In this document: positions 55,997 through 64,000 of the stretch, in pieces
How positions within the stretch are numbered: position 1 is the stretch's first letter
Layout: the number at the start of each line of letters is the position of its first letter
Assembly: GCA_022592445.1 (NCBI GenBank)
Contig: JABYQR010000050.1
Location: 119,484 to 183,483, forward strand
DNA length: 64,000 nt
Direction: 5' to 3'
Origin: Cytidiella melzeri
Taxonomy: Eukaryota; Basidiomycota; Agaricomycetes; Polyporales; Irpicaceae
Made by a program: the position numbers and the translations under genes
The notes under the pieces: model-generated
The model's input: only the letters and a program-made list of their open reading frames with translations
What the model was told of the DNA's origin: nothing
Databases searched by the model: none

Positions 55997-58136
55997 ATGC
56001 TACCTTCACATCCACAACCCTCCACATCCAAACGGAAAACGGACGACGGCGCAAACCCCCTGATCAATGCTGCCAAGAAGTTGAAGGTGAGAGAAAGTCT
56101 GACTTGTGATGGAATACTGAAAGAACATGCTGGGAGAATGTGTAGACGTCAAAAGCATCCAGCAAGCGCAAAAGTGCGTTCGATATGGCGTGAGATATCA
56201 CCTCTTCTAACTTCTCTTGGGTCTCTTTAGTTGTGGGGGAAGAGCAACCAGGAGGGCTCGTGATTGTACGCGCTCCATCTACGCGTTCGCCGTCCGAAGA
56301 CACCCATACTATCCACATTCCGCCCAGAGCATCCCCTCTTCCGTCTAGCTCCCTCGCCGACGGAGCCACTTCCCAACCTCCTTCAAAGAAGCCCAGGTCG
56401 GACGTGCAGGACTCCCAGCCTAAACCGAAAGAGCGCGACAAGCCGCCAAACTCGCATAATGGACTACCCGCATTCGACGATGACGCACAGCAGAGCGAGG
56501 ATGTACGCCAGATGCAGTCGGAAACGGAAACGCTTCGTCGACGATCGCGTCCTCTAGAAACGATCAATCCTGCTTTCCAATTCCCTCGTCCAAACGCAAA
56601 TGGCACATCCAATGCACATAAACCGCCCTCTCAACCACAACAGCGCGGGCGAATACGAGAAATGTCGCAGCCACTACCTTTGCAAGAGACACCTGAGATA
56701 CGGAAGAATAAGCTGATGCGTGGGGAACTCGTAGTGGGAAAGGGGCGTACGAGACGCAAGAGCTCGCTCAGTCGGGGTAAGCGGATTAGCTCAACATTTG
56801 AGAACACAGGGGTAATAGGTGAGTCTCCTTCGCCTCCTATGTTTCTTTTTGTTCTGGTTTTTATCACGCTCAGCTCGTCACGCCAATGCTCATTACTATG
56901 ACGGGTCAGCGCAACCTCATACGACAGTACGGGATTCGAGCTTCTACAAGCATATCGACGTGGAGTTGCCGGAGCCTCAGCGGGCGCAGCAATTGTTGAT
57001 CTGGTGCTCGCATCGAGCAATGAGCGAACTGGTCGAGCAGAATACTCGAGCGGGGACAGCGTCTTCATCGCATACGAACGGAACAAATTCAGGCAAGGAT
57101 CCCCCACCAGTCTCAAGTGCAGATATGATGCTGTTGAAAGGAGTTGAAGAGAGCGTTGTGAGGATGCTTGCAGAGAAGAGGATTGATACGAACGTGTATA
57201 GTGCACCGGATGATGGAGAGGGATCTAGCGTCTTGAAGGAGAACGAAGGGAATGTGATAAATCGAGCCAGGGAGGCTAGATTCAATGCACATATCCAGAA
57301 GTGAGTGGTTGCGTAAAGCATTGAATTGGTGTGGGGAGTACTGATACTGTATGGATGGATAGGCTGAAGCTGGAAGATGAGAAGTGGACGGAAGTGGGTA
57401 GCACGTACAACGCGTTTAGGTCGCAAGTGTTGGCGGAATTGGAGGAACGTAGGAAGGAGTTTCCGTCGGCGAAGGCGAAAGGGAAGCAGCGATTAAGCGA
57501 GGAAGAGAGGGGTGCTGATGTGGATTTGTGGGACATTAGTGAGAAGGACCTGCCGGAGCATTTTCGAGGAAGCGACGGCTTGGATCTTGCGAGGAGCATT
57601 GCCAAGGGCGAGCTATGGAGACAGGACGCGGTGACCGAGCGAGTGGCAGATTTGGAATACACTGTGAGTGCACCGTATCTTAGAGGCTGTAATATGTTTC
57701 AATCCAAACCCAGGCGGACCGTTTGCACACACTGGCGCATTCTACGTTGAGGACCACCCGCATAGCCGAAGCAGATCTGAATCGGCGGTTTGCGGTACTC
57801 AGCGCCTTGCTGGTTGCCAGATCACATACGGTTATCCCCGCCACCACATCCTCGTCTGGAGCACTGTCCTCGTATCTACCTCCAACAATTGCGCGTCCAC
57901 CGCCAACCACAGATCCACAAGACTTGCTCAGGGCAATGTCCAGGATTGACCTCACGCGACCTCAAGCACAAGTGGGCGACGCGGCGAGGAGAGCGGTGCG
58001 GGAGGTACAGAGGATTAACGATGCGTATACGGCAGGAGGGTTGGCAGAGAGGAAACTAACGGACGTACCTCCCCCTACACCGCGTAAACCGCCAGGGACG
58101 CCAAGACGTGCTACCACACCCGGAAGGAGGTCTTGA
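55997..58136 (+). CDS. DSN1: Kinetochore protein DSN1/Mis13 (Mis12 complex)
   Basis: Six exons (55997-56086, 56146-56173, 56231-56818, 56910-57300, 57363-57663, 57714-58136) total 1821 nt, 606 aa. Dsn1 is a subunit of the Mis12/MIND complex that links centromeric chromatin to the Ndc80 microtubule binder. The first third is low complexity, rich in Pro, Ser and Lys. The conserved Mis12-Mtw1 domain starts GKRISSTFENTGVIAQPHTT and continues with DSSFYKHIDVELPEPQRAQQ and LLIWCSHRAM. The helical C-terminal half (LKLEDEKWTEVGSTYNAF, LHTLAHSTLRT) ends in a basic Pro-rich tail. The 28-nt second exon fixes the frame by its GTGCGT donor. The true start is uncertain because of the possible 5' exon at 55801. 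Confidence 0.85.
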
Positions 58137-58718
58137 GACCAGACTTCTCCTCATGACTTGTTGACGACTCATGCTTATCTACTTACTGCCACTTCTGCTC
58201 GATTTGTCCTCATCTGTCCTGTATACCTCACAACATCCTATCTCTCGAACCGGTTGACTTTCAACTCTACCTCCTTTACTTCAGCGCACTTCACGCCGCC
58301 CTTTCGTCCAACATCCCTCTTGTCAGATGTCTTTCTGCTCGTTAGGGGCAAGAGTTAATATGTTTCTGACAGGATATGCATTGCAACCCGCCAAGTTGAA
58401 CCTTCTTTTATTATGATATGACTCAGTACTTGCAACTTGAACATATTGAACCACCACATCATATCTACGACGCGTATGATACACTCTTGCTTGCATTGCT
58501 CAAGAAGACATCGAGGCCAGCGTTTTCTAAGACATCGAGGTCATGGCCAGCGTTTTCTTGGACATCAACACTGTTATACTGCGCTTCATGCACCGCATTC
58601 ATTTGGGGACAGCGACTCCCGACACACCGTCTTTCTGCCAACACCCACACTCACCTTGCATCCAAGTCAACTCGGCCAACAGCTCTCGGGTTATTGTGGA
58701 ACTACGCCGTAACACTAC
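58137..58718. other. Intergenic region with a short tandem duplication
   Basis: AAGACATCGAGG followed by GCCAGCGTTTTCT occurs twice in tandem at about 58504-58557. No convincing gene is seen; the overlapping ORFs here are low complexity. Confidence 0.45.
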
Positions 58719-60221
58719 ATGATCTGTGCAAAACAGGTCTTTTGCTGCTTCAAATGGATAGAACGTGCTGGTGACAGGATCACAGGCGCAGCAGGCCCGT
58801 TCTTCATCTCCCTCGCAGTCTGCTTGCTCTCAACGGGAGTTGTATGCTTTTGTACGTGTCTGAGACCCCTGTACTCGAGCAATATGTTTAGCTAACGCGG
58901 AGAACAACCTCTAGTCGATGTCATCCAACCTACTTTAGGATGGCCGTGGCTAACGACGCCGTTGTGCATGCTGGTCGTGATCAACCTCTTCGTGCACTAC
59001 TATCTTGTCTGTACAGTGTCCCCAGGTTTTGTCGATGAACCGCCGAGGCCGCAAGGCTCTGGTTGGATGTGGGCGAAGAAGAGGTCGGCTAGGCGACCAT
59101 TGGCGGGTGTGCATTGGACGGAGGAGCTGAATTTGACGAAAGCAACTACGACGAAGTGTAGGAAATGTGGCGAGATGAGGCCTGAGGTGCGTTGTTGTGT
59201 TTCGCCACGCGTTTTCTATGCTCACTTTGTATGTGTGTGTGTTTGAGCTCAGAGAGCACATCATTGTCGGATATGCAAGCGTTGCGTCTTGAAGTACGAT
59301 CACCATTGTCCAGTACGTCGCCAGTTCCATCTAGTAGCGTCGTTTGCGCTGACTTTACAAAGTGTAAGGTCTTTCAGCAGTCTCGCCTGCCATCGCGTTA
59401 TGCGCAAGTCTGATCGACTTCGCAGGGGTGAATCAATGTGTTGGTCTACACAATGAGCGCCATTTCGTTCTTTTCATGTTTGTCTCCTCAGGTTGCGACG
59501 TGTAACCCCCTCGTGCTGACTTGGACTACGTTGCCAGGGTCTATCTCAGCATAGCGACGTTTGTGTATGCGTGGTGTGGCTGGAGCCATGTATTGTCAGC
59601 CTTGGGATGGTTTAGCGTAGGTCCTGCTTTTCCCTCTCCCATGGTCCAACGGTGACGTTTGACACCTTGTCAGGAACCTTGGGCTCATCATGTATCTGAG
59701 CTGGCCTTCCTGATGATTTACATTCTGACTGCTGTCCTATTCCTCGCTGTCACAATCATGGCGAGCTACCACATATACGGCATCACCTGTGGGGAGACCA
59801 CGGTGGAATCCCAAGATCACGAACATTATCGCCACCTTGCGAAAGGAAGGGGTGAAGTAAGTGGGTTTCCCAGCACCATTATCAATGACGTGACCTTGAA
59901 TGTTGCGCAGGCCTTTGTGAACTCTTATGATCTAGGGTATGTACCACAAGTTCTCTTGGCTCGCTCAGGCTCAACATGATACAGGAGACGAAAAAACTTG
60001 GAGCTCTTTTTCAACATCGACCGCAACGGCTAGTACGTCAGACTCTCAAATGGGCACGATTCCAAGTTTGAACTAGTCTCAATAGCCCCTGGTATACCCT
60101 ATTCATACCGCTGCGCACAGAGCCATACACAGACGGCCGTTCCTGGGCTCGCAGACAAGGTCTAGAAAGACATCCAGGTCTCAGGAACGGGGAGGAGCTG
60201 ACAGACGAAGAGGACATTTGA
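58719..60221 (+). CDS. DHHC protein S-acyltransferase (palmitoyltransferase)
   Basis: Ten exons (58719-58851, 58915-59186, 59253-59312, a single base 59363, 59426-59477, 59538-59616, 59674-59856, 59911-59936, 59985-60032, 60086-60221) total 990 nt, 329 aa. The enzyme attaches palmitate to cysteines of membrane proteins. Evidence: two N-terminal membrane segments (FFISLAVCLLSTGVVCFF, LTTPLCMLVVINLFVHYYL); the Cys-rich CRKCGEMRPERAHHC; the catalytic DHHCP; VNQCVGLHNERHF; two more membrane segments; TTVE; and the C-terminal NSYDLGRRKNLELFFN (PaCCT-like). The expected DHHCPWVNQC is obtained, and the frame kept, only if T59363 is an exon between two normal introns (50 and 62 bp). The start at 58719 is the first ATG in frame before the conserved Cys-rich N-terminus. 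Confidence 0.87.
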
Positions 60222-60818
60222 TGTATGTAACGAGGTGAGCACAAGTTTTTAGAGAGCATTGATATGATGATATTCTGCCGGGGCCATATGACTCTTCGGA
60301 GTAGAGCAGGATTGTCGTGCAGTTGCACGACATTCACGCGAAAACCCTCGGGAAGACGCTTGATTTACGTCCGGCTTTCTTCAGAGCCTTTGTTGACTCG
60401 TCGATTTACATCTGATCCGTAACTTTCTTCTTTCCGCTTTATTTTTTTTTACCTTGTCAAAGATTGCTGAGCTGTGTTTTAGGCTATGCTGTGCGGACAT
60501 ACGATTTGACTGTTCATCTACACGATGGATAATATACATTTATTCACCGTCATGCGTGGCCTACATGCGTGGTCCATTGACACCTCGATACATGCGGGCC
60601 TCTGCGTTTTCGCTTTTTGACACATTTTGCCTACACCGAACTCCATCCAAGCAGGCGTGGAATTGTGAGCTGCAGCGTCGCTTCCATACTTCAATCGACT
60701 TCGTTTTTGACGGTGTCATCCTCAGTAAAGTGCAAGGAGCGTGCGAGCATTTCGAGGGGATCATCTCTATCATCATTCATAGCGTCAGTACTCGCAACAT
60801 GAAAAGGCGGAGGACAAC
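60222..60818. other. Intergenic spacer, conserved 3' flank of the PPxY gene
   Basis: It separates the 3' ends of the DHHC gene (+) and the PPxY gene (-). Positions 60722-60818 recur near 4640-4728 (inverted) and 40131-40200, so the family includes non-coding 3' sequence. Confidence 0.5.
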
Positions 60819-61352
60819 CTACCGGGAGGAAGGTTCGTTGAAGCTGTCCGCATGATTCGAGAGGGGCGCTGTAGCGCTCTCGGTATATTCTTCGCGGCGG
60901 TGATGAGGAAATATCTTATCGTGGTAGCATGACAACACGGCTATGCCTCCAGAGACAACAAGCGTAGCAGTGACGCCCAGAGCCAACTTGATTGTGTCGA
61001 GGTTTGACATGCCAGTGGGTCTATGATTCCCGCTCTCCAGATCTGCAAGTTGGGTAGGCGTCAACGCATGTCCGTTATTGACACACCGTAGACGTCCCTC
61101 AGGCGTATTTATGCCCGCATAGCCAGGCGGTCGTTCGTAATGCGGATCATTGCTCGAATAGCCAGGCACACTTTCGCCAGGCGCAAGCTCGCTCACATAG
61201 CTAGGCGGACGTGTTCGGATACGCGCAGGTTTGATGGGCGTCAGTTCGATAGGCTCAGGTGATTCAGAGTCAACAGGCGGCGCGGGCGCAGACAGAGTGG
61301 GGCCAGTGATGGCGAGAACATGGAGAGCGACGAAGATGAAGGAGGAGCGCAT
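60819..61352 (-). CDS. Small single-pass membrane protein with PPxY motifs
   Basis: One exon of 534 nt gives 177 aa. The first ATG of the frame is at 61352. The N-terminus is a signal peptide (SSFIFVALHVLAITGPTLSA). A Pro/Ser-rich region follows with PPSY and PPGY, motifs that bind WW domains of Nedd4/Rsp5-type ubiquitin ligases when cytosolic. A hydrophobic segment (LALGVTATLVVSGGIAVLSC) is the single membrane span. The tail is EYTESATAPL and ends NEPSSR. With a cleaved signal the PPxY motifs would face outside; if the signal is an anchor the topology would differ. No known family is recognised. Degenerate relatives occur at 3815-4735. Confidence 0.6.
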   Translation of the reverse strand: MRSSFIFVALHVLAITGPTLSAPAPPVDSESPEPIELTPIKPARIRTRPPSYVSELAPGESVPGYSSNDPHYERPPGYAGINTPEGRLRCVNNGHALTPTQLADLESGNHRPTGMSNLDTIKLALGVTATLVVSGGIAVLSCYHDKIFPHHRREEYTESATAPLSNHADSFNEPSSR

Positions 61353-62238
61353 GATGAAGGAATAAACTTGTAGTGTCAAAGCTACCGAAAAATCAAAATG
61401 AGCTTTGAGAGTCTATGATCATACAGTGGGATATGGTACTCACCAACCAGTGCTGACTTGCGTGAGGTGGATGGAACGGAAAGGGGGGGGGGGGGGGGGG
61501 CTGCCAGAGCTGGGAGAATAAGGGTGCGCTAGCATCGATGTTTGATGCTTATAGTGCTCACCTCACGAGCCACATTTGATGGATCAACAGGTCAAACAAA
61601 TACATATAACCACTGCACATCAGGGTCGATTATTATTGAAAGATAGGCGCTGAATATATGAGTTATTGTTCACATATTCTTTACATGCGCTCGAAGAACA
61701 TGACAATGATATATGCTTATAAAGACCGCATATCATTGTCATATTGCTCGTATATTTTAAGTTCATGACCAGCGGCCGCCGCCATATATATTAATATCGC
61801 GGTTCTCGCGCTTCCATATGCATTCCGCTCGGGATTCTCGATATCGCGCGTATGACAATCAGATCTATATGCGCATGCATGCTGTACATACATATATATA
61901 CATGACGTGAGAACAAGAACTAGACACATAATGTACTTGCTGTTGTCGTCGAAGGCGGTCGGCACTAAAAACCTTGAACGCGAAGTTCCATCAATGTCGA
62001 TGAGTCGCGCGCGAGCATGCAAATTAACGTTCACAATCCAAATTCGTACTGGCGACATCACCAGATCTGTGTCGGGGGTTCAGCTCTGGGCACTCCCTTG
62101 GGAGATGAGCCGACTGGTGTCCGCAGGGAGAACAGATAGCAGTCGTCTGCGAGTCTCCAGTGAGCAAAAGATCACAGTAAAGACTCGGGACGTACCGAAA
62201 GTAGCGTACAAGGGTGGCTATCCAGTACGTGAGGTAAC
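61353..62238. other. Low-complexity spacer with poly-G tract and repeat copy
   Basis: It contains 18 consecutive G at 61483-61500, the repeat at 61613-61706, and an AT-rich stretch with TATATATA-like motifs (61760-61910). No gene is recognised before the LTR starts at 62239. Confidence 0.5.
61613..61706 (+). repeat. Dispersed repeat, copy 2 (partner at 18746-18838)
   Basis: It shares the core CTGAATATATGAGTTATTG and TTCACATATTCT with the copy at 18746-18838, including ACTGCACATCAG upstream and CGAAGAA downstream. Confidence 0.65.
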
Positions 62239-62981
62239 TGACACGGAGACAGGGCTCGACGTGACAAACAGGGACACGATGTGGATGACGACGAGGAGGT
62301 GGTGGCAGGCGTGAAGCACAATGCGTTCACCAGCTATCAAACTTATTCAGAAATCTAGCCCAGTAAAGACCAAGTTAGTATTGTTACTACCAGCTATGTA
62401 GTACAAGAGTGGGTTGCTTACCTAGCCCAGTAAAGACCAAGAGGTCGAGATGGGGGGCTAGGAGCGTACATGTAGCAGTATATATAGACTTCAGGGACCT
62501 GCGCACAGACCATGTTGAGGGCAGGCTTTGCAAGAAGCCGTGTGAACGAAGAACAAAAGAACTACCTAAAGGAGAACAATAGCTATTGTCTAGACCTTGC
62601 CAAGAACTCTACTCGTGAGAGAATCTATCTAAAAGGAGACCAACTATTGTATTCCATTCCCACACCTGTGAGAACATCCTTCCATAAAGAGAACAATAGG
62701 GAAAGAACAATAAGGAGCCCATGTGAACGGTATCTATGACGTCAAACCCTAGCTATGGGCTGAGCCATGTGGTCTTACTTAAGCTAACTCACATGCCAGT
62801 GTGACGTAGTAGCAAGTAATGTGACCGTGTGGAGCGTCTAAGCCACGTGATACGGGCGCTTAATAGACGTGCAAAGGAGTTTATGCAGAGAGAATTGAAA
62901 CTAGGTTGTAGCCCGGAGTTTTACAGATAAAAACAAGACGTAAATTGCGAAAATTAAGGGCTAGTCAGGCCATCCATGACA
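62239..62981 (-). repeat. Gypsy B LTR (3' LTR of an element leaving the window)
   Basis: This is a 743-bp relative of the gypsy A LTRs with termini TGACA at the left and TGACA at the right. It has small deletions, for example loss of one copy of the repeated CCATGTGGT segment, and more substitutions than separate the gypsy A pair. It is followed by the same polypurine tract. Confidence 0.88.
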
Positions 62982-64000
62982 TTACCCCCCTCCTAAAATC
63001 GAGCGTCCTCGCGAAGCATCACTGTGCTGTGGTGATAGAGGTCTTCTACCCGTCTACAGGGATTCAGCAGAATTGCCCCGATTGTCTAGTCAGAAGGATG
63101 CTAGGAAGTTTCTCCCCTTCTGGTGTCGTTGACTCGACGTTACCCGTCAGTGTGATGTTCTTGAGATATCCAGACCGATGTGTTTGCCTTCATCCCAGCT
63201 AAGATCGTATGTAGATGGATAGATCGTGCGAAGGAAAGCGGGGTCGGTCTGGGTATTGAATTCCCGAAAGTGCGAGCGGAGATCCGCGAAGAGTGAAGCT
63301 TTGATGACCCGGGGCGCTCCGGGGTTTGCTTTGTAGAAGTCGTCAATTGCTTCTTGACTATTCTCGAGGTTTTCTACTGGTTCCCAGCTATTGTGTCCGT
63401 CTGAATACCCTTCCCATTTGACTAGGAATTGTAGCTTCTTCCATCGTCCGTGTAGCCTGCTATCTAGCACTTTCTCGATGACGTACTGCTCTTCTCCTTC
63501 TATGACGATGGGATCAGGAGGTGGAGGTACGTCTTTGCCATTGTCGTGCCAGGGACTTAGACGGTTGATGTGGAATACGGGGTGGATTCGGAGATAGCTG
63601 GGTAGATCGAGTTTGTAATCGAGATCGCCAATGCGTTCGATGACCTTGTACGGGCCGAGTTGTCGAGGACCGAGTTTAGGGGTGGCCTGATGAATCTGGA
63701 CGTTCTTAGCGTTCAGCCAGACCATGTCCCCTACTTGGAAGACGCGTGGAGAGCGCTTTTCAGACTCATAGAGTTGCTTCATCTTTTCTTTGCTTAGACG
63801 AAGAGCTGCTTCGGTCTCTTTGCGTACTCGAGCCATGTTGTCAAGGCGCTCATCAAGCGATGGGATATTGCTTCGCTTGCCGACTGGTATGGTGAAGTCG
63901 GGGCGATATCCGTAGATGACCTCAAATGGTGTTTGTGAATTACCCGCATGTACTCGCGAGTTGAGTGCAAACTCAGCCGCGGCAGATGATCGACCCAGTC
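62982..64000 (-). mobile_element. Ty3/gypsy element B, 3' part, truncated by the window edge
   Basis: The same family as gypsy A, in the same orientation. The polypurine tract and the pol 3' end are present; the rest lies beyond 64000. Confidence 0.88.
63147..64000 (-). CDS. Gypsy B pol: integrase C-terminus and chromodomain (partial)
   Basis: The frame is open from 63836 down to the stop at 63147. It contains RVFQVGDMVWLNAKNVQIHQ, then LGPYKVIERIGDLDYKLDLP and a chromodomain (EQYVIEKVLDSR, KWEGYSDGHNSWEP). Five residues, RQLGP, are present before the GPY block where gypsy A lacks 15 bp. The region upstream of 63836 continues the integrase but a deletion near 63980, compared with gypsy A, may shift the frame. 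Confidence 0.88.
   Translation of the reverse strand, partial: LGRSSAAAEFALNSRVHAGNSQTPFEVIYGYRPDFTIPVGKRSNIPSLDERLDNMARVRKETEAALRLSKEKMKQLYESEKRSPRVFQVGDMVWLNAKNVQIHQATPKLGPRQLGPYKVIERIGDLDYKLDLPSYLRIHPVFHINRLSPWHDNGKDVPPPPDPIVIEGEEQYVIEKVLDSRLHGRWKKLQFLVKWEGYSDGHNSWEPVENLENSQEAIDDFYKANPGAPRVIKASLFADLRSHFREFNTQTDPAFLRTIYPSTYDLSWDEGKHIGLDISRTSH

Noticed and set aside
58418..58774. 118-codon ORF upstream of the DHHC gene
   Set aside because: Low complexity, overlaps a tandem duplication and the real start of the DHHC gene in another frame.
61483..61500. Run of 18 G as a functional G-quadruplex
   Set aside because: A homopolymer this long may be a sequencing or assembly artefact, and nothing nearby supports a function.

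Overview
The window is nuclear DNA from a filamentous basidiomycete, probably an agaricomycete. Genes are split by many 45-65 bp introns. Gene families typical of mushroom-forming fungi recur: AIG1/septin-like GTPases, CRN/RHS-like NTPases, expanded RecQ-like helicases, a DUF6532-like protein and Plavaka transposase. LTR retrotransposons are dense. No rRNA, tRNA or CRISPR array was found.

Left gene island (1-22 kb). It holds a partial uncharacterised gene at the edge (1-1003, -), a P-loop GTPase ending in a possible CaaX box (1488-2740, -), a Cys/coiled-coil protein (5615-6349, -), the RAI1/DXO decapping nuclease (6902-8490, +), a GH18 chitinase with an 8-nt exon (9452-11304, +), a broken CRN/RHS-like NTPase (11584-13374, +), the PP1 inhibitor YPI1 (15338-15951, +), an NAD(P)-binding epimerase-like protein (16049-17141, -), TFIIF beta (17446-18579, +), an MDR dehydrogenase with a GC-AG intron (19109-20437, +) and a Cys-rich membrane protein (20557-21691, -).

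Transposon island (22-54 kb). A 3'-truncated Ty1/copia element (to about 26485, +) abuts a broken Plavaka transposase fragment (-). Next is a Ty3/gypsy chromovirus complete in structure (27475-35300, -) with 756-bp LTRs, TSD ATGCG, an extra leader ORF and frameshifted pol. A decaying DUF6532-like gene with a 39-bp minisatellite follows. Then comes a gene-poor stretch with a ~135-bp satellite, a solo LTR (44331-45066, TSD TAATC) and an old inverted gypsy LTR remnant. A RecQ-like helicase gene is split by a second copia element (48778-54033, -; TSD GAGCA).

Right gene island (55-62 kb). It holds cytochrome c (55001-55526, -), divergently placed next to kinetochore DSN1/Mis13 (55997-58136, +). 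A DHHC palmitoyltransferase (58719-60221, +) has a reading frame that appears to need a one-nucleotide exon. A small single-pass membrane protein with PPxY motifs (60819-61352, -) has degenerate relatives elsewhere in the window. A second copy of the gypsy family enters at 62239 and runs off the right edge.

The housekeeping genes do not form a pathway. The clearest organising theme is a mobile-element island between two ordinary gene islands. The most unusual observations are the inferred 1-nt exon, the ATG-less leader ORF of the gypsy element, three dispersed elements whose inverted repeats vary copy by copy while staying complementary, and the scattered degenerate copies of the PPxY gene.
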